Translations under genes and position numbers: made by a program
The notes under the pieces: generated by a model
What the model was told of the DNA's origin: nothing
The model's input: the letters and a program-made list of their open reading frames with translations, nothing else
Database searches by the model: none
In this document: positions 24,981 through 33,654 of the stretch, piece after piece
Layout of the letters: each line of letters opens with the position of its first letter
Numbering within the stretch: the first letter of the stretch is position 1
Assembly: GCF_029263575.1 (NCBI RefSeq)
Contig: NZ_JAJUFV010000003.1
Coordinates: 1 to 53,174 of the forward strand
DNA length: 53,174 bases
Source: Microbacterium sp.
GTDB lineage: Bacteria; Actinomycetota; Actinomycetes; Actinomycetales; Microbacteriaceae
Reading direction: 5' to 3'

Positions 24981-25829
24981 ATGCCCTACACCGAATCCGC
25001 AGGAGTTCGGCTCTACTACGAGGTCTTCGGCGCCGAGACAGACCCTGTGCTCGTACTCGTGTCCGGTGGTGGCGCACAACTGCTCAGCTGGGACGAGGAG
25101 TTCATCGCACACCTCACCGACGGCGGGCTGCGCGTCGTGCGCTTCGACAACCGCGACACCGGGTTCTCTGAACGCTTCGGCGGCGAGAACGACATCGACG
25201 GCGGCTACGACCTCGCCGACATGGGCGACGACATCGTACGCATCCTCGATGAGCTCGGTGTCGACAGCGCTCATATCGCCGGGCACTCGATGGGCGGAAT
25301 GATGGCGCAGATGGTGGCGATCCAGCACCCGGAGCGCGTACGCAGCCTCGGGCTGCTGTCGACCATCCCCGGCCGCGGCCCCCGCTATGTTCTGCACGGC
25401 GAACGGCCAGAGCTGCTGGAACCTCCCGTACGGGTCACGCGCGAACAGGCCGTGGCCTTCACCCAGGCCGCCATGAGCTCTCTGCCCCCGGGACGCTATG
25501 ACCCGCAGGTCGAATGGCACGTGGCCAAGACCGGCGAGTCCTATGATCGCGGCTACTGGCCCGACGGCTATGCCCGGCAGTGGGCGGCACTGCGCCGCGC
25601 ACCCGAGCGCCTCGATGATCTGCGCTCGGTCACCGTGCCGACGCTCGTCTTCCACGGCCGCGACGATGACGTGCTGCACTGGTTCGCGGCCTTCGACATC
25701 GCCGAGGCGATCGCCGGATCCGAACTGCAGGTGCAACCCGACATGGGCCATCTCATCCCGCATGAGCTGTGGCCAGACCTCGCGCATGCCCTGCTGCGCA
25801 CCGCGCGTCGCGCGGATGAGCAGCGCTGA
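24981..25829 (+). CDS. Alpha/beta hydrolase
   Basis: Soluble hydrolase of 282 residues with the nucleophile elbow GHSMGG (Ser103), an acid loop around TLVFHGRDDDVLHW and the late MGHLIPHELW with the His, the standard catalytic triad order. The N-terminal segment (PYTESAGVRLYYEVFGAETD; VLVLVSGGGAQ, with the oxyanion GGG) is typical of the AclA/RdmC-like and epoxide-hydrolase-like groups, so esterase or lactonase activity is likely. The ATG at 24981 has GAGGAG 7 bases upstream. It is divergent from mvaA and is followed by the GAF-PucR regulator gene (85-base gap). A lactonase for mevalonolactone would fit the operon across the divergent region, but this is speculative. Confidence 0.88.
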   Translation: MPYTESAGVRLYYEVFGAETDPVLVLVSGGGAQLLSWDEEFIAHLTDGGLRVVRFDNRDTGFSERFGGENDIDGGYDLADMGDDIVRILDELGVDSAHIAGHSMGGMMAQMVAIQHPERVRSLGLLSTIPGRGPRYVLHGERPELLEPPVRVTREQAVAFTQAAMSSLPPGRYDPQVEWHVAKTGESYDRGYWPDGYARQWAALRRAPERLDDLRSVTVPTLVFHGRDDDVLHWFAAFDIAEAIAGSELQVQPDMGHLIPHELWPDLAHALLRTARRADEQR

Positions 25830-25914
25830 GGGAGCACCGCTTCGAGCGGAAGGTGGCATGCTCGACACTGGAGACGGACGCATCGTCGTGCGAACCAGTG
25901 AGGAAGGAGGCCCG

Positions 25915-27834
25915 ATGACAGCCGAGACGGACTCGATCGCCGCGCTGCTGGATGCGGCATACGATCCCGACCTGGTCGAGCCGACGGCCGTGAGCCGCGC
26001 TCTGCAGAACATCGGCGTCTCTGAGCTCGAGTCGTCAGACCTCGTCGAACGTGTCGGACGCTCGCAGCGCGAGCTCTCGCGGCTGCGCCGCAGAGAACAC
26101 GAGCTGTCTGCGCTGTTCTCCAGTGCCCGCGAGCTCGCCGAACTGCGCGACAGCGATGCCGTGCTCGCCCGGCTCGTCCAGCGCGCGCACGAGATGATGG
26201 GCGTCGATCTGGCGTACCTGTCAGAGTTCGAACCGGACACCCTCGAACTGCGGGTGCGGGTGACCAGCGGCGCAGTGAGCGAGTCGTTCCGGCACCTGCG
26301 AGTCACGCCGCGGCACGGCCTGGCCAGCGCGATCGTGGAGTCACGAGCGCCGCACTGGATCGCCCGCTACGACGACTACGCCGACGAGCACAACGTCCGC
26401 TACGCTCCCCCGCTGCACGACGCCGTCTCATCAGAAGGGCTCGTCTCACTGCTCGGCGTCCCCATGCTCTCACGCGACGATGTGCTCGGGGTTCTCTTCG
26501 TCGCGACGCGGGAAGAGACCAATTTCGCGCCCGAGCAGATCTCGCTTCTCGCGGCACTCGCCGACCACGCCTCGGTCACGTTGCAGACGACGCAGCTGCT
26601 GGCCGAGTCCCAGCGTTCGGCCACCGAGGCGCGCGATGCTCTGGCCAGGCTCACCGAGCATCTGGCAGAGCGCGACCGCTCGAACACCGTGCACCAAGAG
26701 CTCGTACAGACCGTCCTCGCCGGCGGCGGCTTCGGTCCGGTCGCCGAAACCCTCACCTCGGCGCTTGGGCGCTCTGTAGCCATCCTGGACGCACAGGAGC
26801 AGGTCATCGCGGCCGCAGGTCTGCCGGTCGCCGCGACCATGCTCGAACCCGATGAGCCGACCCGCGTCGCCATCGAAGACAGCCGCCGTTCAGGACACTG
26901 CGTCGTCCTCCCTGGCCCGGACGTACGCGCCGTCTCGGCATTGACCGCAGGCGGACGCCCCTTCGGGGCGCTGCTGCTGGGCGAGGGCGACTTCGAGCTC
27001 GGTTCGGTCGATCTGCGCACCATCGAACGCGCCGCACAGGTGGCAGCGCTCCTCGAGCTGCAGCAGGAAGCCGCGTCCGGCGCGGATCACCGGGTGCGCA
27101 GCGAGCTCATCGCCGACCTCCTCGACGATGTTCCCGAACGTCGATCCGATGTGGAGCGACGGGCGCGGCGGCTCGGCGTCGACCTGTCGTCGCTCGATGC
27201 GATGCTGCTGCTCTCGGTGCCCGGTGATCAGCAGACCGCCGCTGCGCGAACCGTCGCCCGCCAGGCCGACGATCACGCCCTCGTGGGCGAGTATCGCGGG
27301 TTCGTCGTCGTAGCCCATTCCGCCCAGCGCAGCACACTCGACCCCGACCAGCTGCGCACGCACGTGGAATCAGCGATCAAGCATCCGATCTCGCTCGTCG
27401 TGCCGCGCTCGGTGCGAGGCGCGCTGCCGGATGCGTTTCGAGCCGCGATGCGGACGGCACGCCTGCTCACCGCACTCGAGATCACCGGCATCACCGCCGA
27501 CATCGATGATTTCCTGCCCTACGCGGCGATCCTCGACACGGACGCGCGGGCGCTCAACACCTTCTTGCGCGACACGATCGGCGCGGTGCGCGACTACGAC
27601 GCCGACCGCGGGGCCGACCTGCTCGGCACGCTGCGCGCATTCACCCGCAACAACGCCAGCCCGACGCGCACGGCGCGCGCGCTGAACTTCCACACGAACA
27701 CGATCCTGCAGCGTCTCGATCGTCTCGATCACGTGCTCGGCGCCGACTGGCGTGACGACGAACGAATGTTCCGTCTCAGTATCGCCGTGCGCCTCGACGA
27801 GCTGCGCGAGCGGTTGCAGTCGCGCCGCAGCTGA
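25915..27834 (+). CDS. GAF domain / PucR-type transcriptional regulator
   Basis: Regulator of about 639 residues. An N-terminal helical segment (about 1-60) leads into a GAF domain (about 65-230; ELSALFSSARELAELRDSDA; LVSLLGVPMLSRDDVLGVLF) that probably binds a small effector. A central PucR-like region follows, and the C-terminal HTH_30 domain is at about 575-635 (TRNNASPTRTARALNFHTNT, then ILQRLDRLDHVLGADWRDDE). The ATG at 25915 has GGAAGGAGG just upstream, the strongest site in the frame that otherwise opens at 25498. A close paralog lies at 46327-48219; each accompanies a class III CoA-transferase operon. It most likely controls the divergent mvaA operon. The effector is unknown. Confidence 0.9.
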   Translation: MTAETDSIAALLDAAYDPDLVEPTAVSRALQNIGVSELESSDLVERVGRSQRELSRLRRREHELSALFSSARELAELRDSDAVLARLVQRAHEMMGVDLAYLSEFEPDTLELRVRVTSGAVSESFRHLRVTPRHGLASAIVESRAPHWIARYDDYADEHNVRYAPPLHDAVSSEGLVSLLGVPMLSRDDVLGVLFVATREETNFAPEQISLLAALADHASVTLQTTQLLAESQRSATEARDALARLTEHLAERDRSNTVHQELVQTVLAGGGFGPVAETLTSALGRSVAILDAQEQVIAAAGLPVAATMLEPDEPTRVAIEDSRRSGHCVVLPGPDVRAVSALTAGGRPFGALLLGEGDFELGSVDLRTIERAAQVAALLELQQEAASGADHRVRSELIADLLDDVPERRSDVERRARRLGVDLSSLDAMLLLSVPGDQQTAAARTVARQADDHALVGEYRGFVVVAHSAQRSTLDPDQLRTHVESAIKHPISLVVPRSVRGALPDAFRAAMRTARLLTALEITGITADIDDFLPYAAILDTDARALNTFLRDTIGAVRDYDADRGADLLGTLRAFTRNNASPTRTARALNFHTNTILQRLDRLDHVLGADWRDDERMFRLSIAVRLDELRERLQSRRS

Positions 27835-27844
27835 GAGACTCCGC

Positions 27845-28270
27845 TCAGCGGTCCGCTTCGAGGTCGAACTTCTCGACGCCCTTCTGCGCGAAGCGATTAC
27901 GACCGCGCTCGCAGAAGACGAGAATGAGCTCGGCCGGAGCATCCGATTCGTTCCGCACACCGTGTCGCATGCCCTCCGGCGCATAGAAGGCATCGCCGGC
28001 GCGCAGCGTCCGCCGCTCATCGCCCGAGGTGATGACGACTTCGCCCACCGTGACGACGTAGATCTCGTCCTGACTCTCGATGGAGCAGCTGTCCTCCTCG
28101 CCCTCCAGGTGGAAGTGCTCGCCCTCCTCCGCACCGGGCTCGAGGTGGTAGAGCATGACGGAGGCGGGCAGCTGCGTCGTCTCTTTGAAATACCACTCGA
28201 TGCCGACCCTGCCGGCGCCCTTGTAGAGTTCCCATTCGAAGGGGTTGTCCCCCCGACGCTGCACACGCAT
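27845..28270 (-). CDS. Cupin domain protein
   Basis: Small single-domain cupin, 141 residues. The first cupin motif shows HFHLEGEEDSCSIESQDEIY (His-x-His, then Glu) and the second GDAFYAPEGMRHGVRNES (His), which suffices for one bound metal ion. Such proteins can be dioxygenases, isomerases or sensors; nothing here distinguishes them. The ATG at 28270 has AAGGAG 6 bases upstream (the TTG one codon earlier is not needed). It is the last gene of the ABC transporter operon, 26 bases after the second ATPase gene, and converges with the GAF-PucR gene (10-base gap). A role in processing the imported compound is possible. Confidence 0.85.
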   Translation of the reverse strand: MRVQRRGDNPFEWELYKGAGRVGIEWYFKETTQLPASVMLYHLEPGAEEGEHFHLEGEEDSCSIESQDEIYVVTVGEVVITSGDERRTLRAGDAFYAPEGMRHGVRNESDAPAELILVFCERGRNRFAQKGVEKFDLEADR

Positions 28271-28296
28271 CAATCGCTCCTTCTCTGACGTCGTCG

Positions 28297-29070
28297 TCAG
28301 GTTCGATACAGCACGGGCATCGATTCGAGCAGACCCTGAGTGTACGGATGCTCGGGGGCCGTCATCACCTGCTCGCCCGTGCCTTCTTCGACGACCTGAC
28401 CCCTGTGCATCACGGCGACTCGATGAGCGACGTGGTGCACGACGGACAGGTTGTGCGTGATGAACAGATAGGTGACGCCGGTCTGCTCCTGCAGGCGTAC
28501 GAGAAGATTGAGCACCTGCGCCTGGACCGACACGTCCAGCGCCGAGGTGGGCTCGTCCAGCACGATGAACTCGGGATCAGCCGCCATGGCTCGGGCGATC
28601 GCGATGCGCTGTCGCTGACCACCCGAGAACTCGTGCGGAAAACGTTCGACCGAGTCCGACGAAATACCGACCTGCTCGAGCGACTCGAACACGCGCAGAC
28701 GTCGCTCGCGCGGCCTCATCCGCGCTGCGACGAGAGGCTCGGCGACCGAACGACCGATCGTGAACCGCGGATCGAGCGAATCGTTCGGATCCTGGAAGAC
28801 CATCTGAATACGTCGGCGATGGTTCCGAAGCGCCCGCCCGCGCAGCCCCGTGATGTCTCCGCCGTCGAACTCGATCGTCCCGGCTGTGGGTCGGCGCATC
28901 AGCAGGATCGCCCGTGCCAGCGTGCTCTTGCCGGAGCCGGACTCGCCGACCAGGCCGAGGGTCTCTCCCCTGCGCACGTCGAGGCTCACGTCATCCAGCG
29001 CAGTCATCGTGTTACTGCCGTGCCCGAAGCGCTGGGTGACGTTCTTCACACGCAACACGTCGTCGGTCAT
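28297..29070 (-). CDS. ABC transporter ATPase (DppF/OppF-like)
   Basis: Nucleotide-binding subunit of the complete peptide-type importer, 257 residues. It has the Walker [10 protein letters not shown] (about 43-51), Q-loop [13 protein letters not shown], the signature [15 protein letters not shown], Walker [15 protein letters not shown] and the H-loop FITHNLSVV, and ends with the oligopeptide family's [14 protein letters not shown]. It is 4 bases overlapped (ATGA) with the other ATPase gene, and the two probably form a heterodimer. The C-terminal OppDF extension with Fe-S cysteines seen in some relatives is absent. Confidence 0.95.
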   Translation of the reverse strand: MTDDVLRVKNVTQRFGHGSNTMTALDDVSLDVRRGETLGLVGESGSGKSTLARAILLMRRPTAGTIEFDGGDITGLRGRALRNHRRRIQMVFQDPNDSLDPRFTIGRSVAEPLVAARMRPRERRLRVFESLEQVGISSDSVERFPHEFSGGQRQRIAIARAMAADPEFIVLDEPTSALDVSVQAQVLNLLVRLQEQTGVTYLFITHNLSVVHHVAHRVAVMHRGQVVEEGTGEQVMTAPEHPYTQGLLESMPVLYRT

Positions 29071-29936
29071 GAGACCTCCTCCAGAACGGCCGGAACCTGA
29101 TCGAAATCGTTCTCGGCGGGGATGACAGCGAGGGGCGAGCGCACCGGCACAGACGGTCGCGGAATGCTCTCCAGCAGCGCACGCGTGTACGGATGCTGCG
29201 GGTTCGCGAGGATGCCCTCGGTCGAGCCGTACTCCACGACGCGCCCGCGATACATCACGGCCACGCGTTCGCAGAGCTGGCCGATCACGCCCAGGTCGTG
29301 GCTGATGAACAACACACCCATGCCCGTCTCATCACGCAGCGACCGGATCAGATCGAGGATCTGCGCCTGCACGGTGACGTCGAGCGCCGTGGTGGGCTCG
29401 TCGGCGACGAGGAGGGTGGGGTCGGCGGCGACCGCGATCGCGATGACAACGCGCTGACGCTGACCGCCCGAGAGCTGATGCGGGTAGTAGGACATGCGGC
29501 GCTCGGCATCGGGCATCTTCACCAGGTGAAGGATGTCGAGCGCCTTTGCGCGCGCGGTCTTCTTATCGGCGACGCCGTGGATGAGCAGCACCTCGGCGAT
29601 CTGCGCGCCGATGCGCATGCAGGGGTTCAGCGCCGACATCGGCTCTTGGAAGACCATTGAGGCGCGTACGCCTCGCACACGCCCCCATTGCCTTTCCGAG
29701 GCATCGTTCATCTCGTCTCCGGCCACGGACATGGTGTCGGCGGTGACCCGAGCGGAGTCGGGAAGCAACCCCATCATCGCCAGCGCGACGCTGGATTTTC
29801 CGCTGCCGGATTCGCCGATGACACCGACGATCTCACCTTTGCGCACGCGCAACGAGACATCGGTCACCGAGGGAGGTGCGGTGCCGTAGGCGATGGTCAG
29901 GCCTTCGACGCGAAGGGCATCGACGTCAGTGCTCAC
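29067..29936 (-). CDS. ABC transporter ATPase (DppD/OppD-like)
   Basis: First nucleotide-binding subunit, about 289 residues. Walker A is GESGSGKSS, the Q-loop [13 protein letters not shown], the signature [20 protein letters not shown], Walker [15 protein letters not shown], and the H-loop [22 protein letters not shown] ends the family part. The frame stays open to 29990, but that GTG lies inside the hairpin at 29976-30013 and has no ribosome-binding site; the GTG at 29936 directly precedes the homologous region ([17 protein letters not shown]), so I use it with moderate certainty. It follows the binding-protein gene after an 81-base gap and pairs with the DppF-like ATPase. Confidence 0.92.
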   Translation of the reverse strand: MSTDVDALRVEGLTIAYGTAPPSVTDVSLRVRKGEIVGVIGESGSGKSSVALAMMGLLPDSARVTADTMSVAGDEMNDASERQWGRVRGVRASMVFQEPMSALNPCMRIGAQIAEVLLIHGVADKKTARAKALDILHLVKMPDAERRMSYYPHQLSGGQRQRVVIAIAVAADPTLLVADEPTTALDVTVQAQILDLIRSLRDETGMGVLFISHDLGVIGQLCERVAVMYRGRVVEYGSTEGILANPQHPYTRALLESIPRPSVPVRSPLAVIPAENDFDQVPAVLEEVS

Positions 29937-29975
29937 GGTGTCAACCAGCTTTCGGTCAGAGGGAGATGGGGTCAG

Positions 29976-30013
29976 GAGAGAGCGGCACACCCGCGCGGCT
30001 GCGCCGCTCTCTC
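29976..30013 (-). promoter_or_regulatory. Intercistronic hairpin after the binding-protein gene
   Basis: Perfect 11-bp inverted repeat GAGAGAGCGGC (29976-29986) / GCCGCTCTCTC (30003-30013) with a 16-base loop that itself contains CCGCGCGG. It begins 4 bases after the binding-protein stop codon and lacks a T-run. Such structures protect the upstream mRNA from 3' exonucleases and let a transporter operon make more binding protein than ATPase; partial termination is the alternative. Confidence 0.6.
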
Positions 30014-30017
30014 GGGC

Positions 30018-31595
30018 TCACTGTGCGAGCCAGGCGGTGTCGAGACCGGAACGGGCGGTGTACAGATCCGTCTCATAGCCGACGAGCTTGCTGCTGTCCC
30101 AGACCTCGAAGGTCACCGGAACCGCAGCCGGCACGAACTCGAGCGCCTTGTCGGCCGATTCGACGGCAAGCTGATCGATGAGCTCGTAGTACTCCTCCGG
30201 CGTGGTCGCCGACTTCGCTTCTTTCAGCAGCTCGCGCGCCTTCTCGGCATCCGGGTTGCCGTCCCAGTGGTTGTAGTAACCGCCTTCCAGCAGCACCGGC
30301 TCGAGGTAGTACGCGGCCGACGCCCGGGGACTGCCCGGAATCGCGACGAGGTCCTTCCACGACTCACCGGCGGTGAACACCGGCGCGATCTCGGAGAGCG
30401 GGGTCGCCTCGAGCTTCAGCGTGATGCCCGCCTCGGCCAACTGCTGCTGCATCATCTCGTAGACGGGGTGATGCGCCTGGGCGACGTCGCCCATATAGCT
30501 GATCGTGATCTCGGGGTTGGGCTGACCGGCCTCCTCCAGCAGACGCTTCGCCTCTTCGACGTCGCGCTCGTGATACGGCAACGACATCGGGTCGGGTGCG
30601 CCGAGGTCGCCGGCGGGCGGGACGAACGAGACGCCGGCGTTTCCGAGCATCGCGGTGTCGACGATCTCCTGACGATCCAGCGCCAGCGAGACCGCCCGGC
30701 GGACGTTGAGGTCGGCGAGCGGACCCGACTCAGGGTTGATGTACACGGCGAGGTTCCGGCGGAACGCCGCTTCACCGAGCGTGAAGCCGGTCGACTCGGC
30801 CTGCTGTGCGAGGCTGCCGTCGACGAACGCGGCCGCCTGCACGCTTCCCTGCTGGAGAGCCGCGAGAAGCGTGTTCTCATCGGTGTAGAGCTCGAACACG
30901 ATCGTGTCGATGTAGGGCTCGTCTCCCCAATAGTCCTCGTACTTGTCCATGACGACCGAGACGCCCTGCTCCCAGTCCGTCACCTGATAGGCGCCGGTGC
31001 CGAAGGTGCGGGTCTGACGCTCCTGCTCGGTGGCGTTGCCGTAGCCTTCCTCACCCACGATGAGGAACGTCTGTCGAGCAGACACGGCGTCGAGGAATGT
31101 GCCATCGGGCTGGCTGAAGGTGAAGGTGACCTCGTAGTCGCCCGTGGCCTCGACGCTGTCGAGCAGGCTGAGGTACGTGGCATTGGTGCCGCCGTCGAGA
31201 CGTGTCTCGAACGAGTAGACGACATCGCCTGCGTCGAACTCCGACCCATCGGCGAAGGTCACGCCCTCGCGCAGCTGGAACACCCAGGTCAGGTCGTCGA
31301 CCTGTTCCCATTCGGTGGCCAGGGCGGGTTCGATGTTTCCGTCGTTGTCACGCGTGAGGAGCGTGTCATAGGCCATCGAGTAGATGACCTCGGCGGGAGC
31401 GGATGAGCCGACCATGGGGTCGATGCCGCCGCCGGTGGGCTCCGCCGAGACGCCCCAGGTCAGGGTGCCGCCGGCAACGGGGTCGCCGGCGGCCTCATCG
31501 GGGCCGGCGTCATTGCCTTCTCCTGCGGTGCAGCCGGTCAGTGCCAGAACGGTCACGGCAACCGCTGCCGCTGCGGTCAAGAATCGTTGCTTCAT
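30018..31595 (-). CDS. ABC transporter solute-binding lipoprotein (SBP family 5), transporter-linked
   Basis: Binding protein of 525 residues. The signal peptide (basic MKQRF, hydrophobic AAAVAVTVLAL) ends in the lipobox LTGC; the mature N-terminus is acidic and Gly-rich. The family-5 region reads WVFQLREGVTFADGSEF and later ADLNVRRAVSLALDRQEIVD. It is a clear sister of the protein encoded at 35748, sharing EEGYGNAT, RTFGTG and INPESGPL in the same order. The ATG at 31595 overlaps the permease stop by 4 bases. Its place in the middle of the operon (permease, permease, binding protein, ATPase, ATPase) is less usual than a leading position; the hairpin after it may raise its expression. Confidence 0.95.
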   Translation of the reverse strand: MKQRFLTAAAAVAVTVLALTGCTAGEGNDAGPDEAAGDPVAGGTLTWGVSAEPTGGGIDPMVGSSAPAEVIYSMAYDTLLTRDNDGNIEPALATEWEQVDDLTWVFQLREGVTFADGSEFDAGDVVYSFETRLDGGTNATYLSLLDSVEATGDYEVTFTFSQPDGTFLDAVSARQTFLIVGEEGYGNATEQERQTRTFGTGAYQVTDWEQGVSVVMDKYEDYWGDEPYIDTIVFELYTDENTLLAALQQGSVQAAAFVDGSLAQQAESTGFTLGEAAFRRNLAVYINPESGPLADLNVRRAVSLALDRQEIVDTAMLGNAGVSFVPPAGDLGAPDPMSLPYHERDVEEAKRLLEEAGQPNPEITISYMGDVAQAHHPVYEMMQQQLAEAGITLKLEATPLSEIAPVFTAGESWKDLVAIPGSPRASAAYYLEPVLLEGGYYNHWDGNPDAEKARELLKEAKSATTPEEYYELIDQLAVESADKALEFVPAAVPVTFEVWDSSKLVGYETDLYTARSGLDTAWLAQ

Positions 31596-32569
31596 TGCTG
31601 ACTCTCTTCTGTGTCGGTGTTTCGGGATACTGCGTCCTTCGGTGCTGCGGTGTTGCGTCGTACGGTCTTGTTCGAGGGGCTCTGCTTGGTGCCGGTGAGC
31701 GAGAACGCCGGCTCCCGGCGCGGTGCGAGCCAGTCCTGCAGGCCGTCGGCCAGCAGGTTCCAGGCAGCCGAGAGCAGGATGATCGCCAGCGATGGCAGGA
31801 TGATCAGCAGGGGCTGAACCTGCATGAAGCGCGTGAACTCACTGATCATGCGTCCGGCTGATGGCTCCGGCGCCTGCACGCCCTGGCCGAGGTAGCTCAG
31901 CGCCGCCTCGATCAGCACGATCTGCGAGGCGACCGATGCGAACTGCACGAACAACGGCGTCAGCACATTCGGCAGCAGATGTTCCACCACGATGCGCGAG
32001 CCGCCCACACCGCTCAGCTTCGCGGCGAGCACGAAGTCACGCTCACGCATGGCGATGACGGGTGCCCGCATGACACGGGCGAATCCGGGTGCGAGGACGA
32101 GTCCGAGCGCGAAGATCAGCGGAATAGGACCGTTTCCGACGATCACGCCGACGACCAGCGCGACGAGGATCGCCGGCAGGGCCAGGATGGCATCGACGAC
32201 GCGCATGATGACCGCATCCACCCAGCCGCCGACATATCCGGCGATCAGGCCGAAGGTCGTGCCGACGACCGCGCCCAGCAGCGCACCGGCACCCGAGATG
32301 ATCAGACTGGTGCGCGTCGCAAGAGCCAGCCGAGTGAATGTGTCACGACCCAGGTTGTCGGCGCCGAGCAGGTTCGTCGCGCTGGGACCCGAGAGGGGCT
32401 CACCCGTCGAAGCGAACGGATCCTGCAGCGGCCAGAAGCTCATCCAGGCGGAGAGGATGAGGATGAACGTGAGGATGCCGGCGCCGCTCCAGAACGCCGG
32501 ACCCAGCTTCGGACGACGCCGGCGGGTGCCGGCGGCTTTGACCATTGCGAGTTCGCGTGTGACAGTCAT
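31592..32569 (-). CDS. ABC transporter permease (DppC-like)
   Basis: Second membrane subunit, 325 residues. After a basic tail comes a membrane segment (FWSGAGILTFILILSAWMSF), the OppC signature LLGADNLGRDTFTRLAL, the EAA loop DFVLAAKLSGVGGSRIVVEH and SYLGQGVQAPEPSAGRM. A long cytoplasmic C-terminal tail (about 285-325; hydrophilic, Arg/Lys/Ser-rich, ending in EESQQ) is unusual for the family and overlaps nothing known. The ATG at 32569 overlaps the DppB-like stop by 4 bases. Together with the DppB-like protein it forms the pore used by the binding protein encoded next. Confidence 0.94.
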   Translation of the reverse strand: MTVTRELAMVKAAGTRRRRPKLGPAFWSGAGILTFILILSAWMSFWPLQDPFASTGEPLSGPSATNLLGADNLGRDTFTRLALATRTSLIISGAGALLGAVVGTTFGLIAGYVGGWVDAVIMRVVDAILALPAILVALVVGVIVGNGPIPLIFALGLVLAPGFARVMRAPVIAMRERDFVLAAKLSGVGGSRIVVEHLLPNVLTPLFVQFASVASQIVLIEAALSYLGQGVQAPEPSAGRMISEFTRFMQVQPLLIILPSLAIILLSAAWNLLADGLQDWLAPRREPAFSLTGTKQSPSNKTVRRNTAAPKDAVSRNTDTEESQQ

Positions 32570-33516
32570 CGTGTGTGAACCCTCACTCGTGGGTCGATCA
32601 ACGGATAGATCAGATCGACGATGAAGTTGATGAGCACGTATACCGCTCCGATCAGGAGCACCGTGGCCTGAATCACCGGATAATCGGATGAGCGGATGCC
32701 GCTGAGCAGCAGCGATCCGATTCCGGGGATCGCGAACACCGCCTCGATCACGACCGTGCCGCCGACGAGGGTGGCCAGCTCGATGCCGATGATGGTGGTC
32801 ACGGGGATCAAGGCGTTGCGCAGCGCGTGACGTCCGACCAGGCGTCCCGGAGGCGCGCCCTTCGCCCGGGCCGTGCGGACGAAGTCCTGGCCGAGCGTGT
32901 CGAGCAGGGTGCCGCGGGTGTACCGGGCGATGATCGCCGCGAGCACGAGGCCGATGAGCAGTGACGGCAGGATGAGCACCCCGATGGCGCGCAGCGGATC
33001 AGTCGCCGCGCCGGCGAAGCCGACCAGCGGCAGCTTCAGCGTCAACGAGTTGATCAGGATCAGCACCGTGCCGAGCACGAACGGTGGTGTGGCAAGCAGG
33101 ACGAAGGCCGAACCGCGAACGATGTTGTCGCTGGGTTTGCGCCAGCGGGTGGCGGCGAGGATGCCTGCGGGGATCCCCATGATCACACCGAAGATCGTCG
33201 CCATCACCGCGAGCATGAGGCTGATCGGCAGTCGCGTGGCGATCAGGCTCGATACCGTGCCGGGAATCGTGATGGCGTTGCCGAAGTCACCCGTGAACAC
33301 GCCGCCCAGCCAGGCGAAGTACTGCGTGATCCACGGCCGGTCGAGACCGAGTTCCTCGCGCAGCGCGTCGAGGGCTGCCGGATCAGGGGTGGCAGGATCC
33401 GCGAACGCCGCGAGTGGGTCGCCCGGAATGATGCGCACCATCGAGAAGACCAGGATCGACAGCACGAACAGCACGAAGAGCGACGAGAGGATTCGCGTGA
33501 GGATGTAACGCAGCAT
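32566..33516 (-). CDS. ABC transporter permease (DppB-like)
   Basis: First gene of the complete transporter operon, 316 residues, with six predicted membrane segments. The first segment (LFVLFVLSILVFSMVRIIPG) ends in the family motif IPGDP; the EAA loop reads DFVRTARAKGAPPGRLVGRH and is followed by the EAVFAIPGIGSLLL signature. The region from 33517 to 33654 upstream holds a perfect palindrome and may contain the operon promoter, although read-through from the oxidase gene is possible. The importer is probably for a dipeptide-like or other amide-bearing compound; neighbours (sarcosine-oxidase-like enzyme, amidohydrolase) favour an N-substituted amino acid. That substrate is inference. Confidence 0.94.
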   Translation of the reverse strand: MLRYILTRILSSLFVLFVLSILVFSMVRIIPGDPLAAFADPATPDPAALDALREELGLDRPWITQYFAWLGGVFTGDFGNAITIPGTVSSLIATRLPISLMLAVMATIFGVIMGIPAGILAATRWRKPSDNIVRGSAFVLLATPPFVLGTVLILINSLTLKLPLVGFAGAATDPLRAIGVLILPSLLIGLVLAAIIARYTRGTLLDTLGQDFVRTARAKGAPPGRLVGRHALRNALIPVTTIIGIELATLVGGTVVIEAVFAIPGIGSLLLSGIRSSDYPVIQATVLLIGAVYVLINFIVDLIYPLIDPRVRVHTR

Positions 33517-33570
33517 TCAGATGCTCTTCTCTGTCTTCACTGACATGGTGGTCACGGTAGTTGTCGCTGC

Positions 33571-33590
33571 ACCCGCCGTTAACGGCGGGT
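33571..33590. promoter_or_regulatory. Perfect 20-bp palindrome upstream of the ABC operon
   Basis: ACCCGCCGTTAACGGCGGGT is a perfect palindrome between the oxidase stop (33655) and the permease start (33516). It could be an operator centred 64 bases before the permease ATG, or an mRNA hairpin ending the oxidase message; no T-run follows it on the minus strand, which weakens the terminator reading. A second, shorter dyad (GTGT-GAA-ACAC, 33616-33626) lies nearby. Confidence 0.45.
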
Positions 33591-33654
33591 CAGCACAGGG
33601 CGTCGTCTGGATCGTGTGTGAAACACCCATATGTTGCTGGATGCGCCGGCGCGG

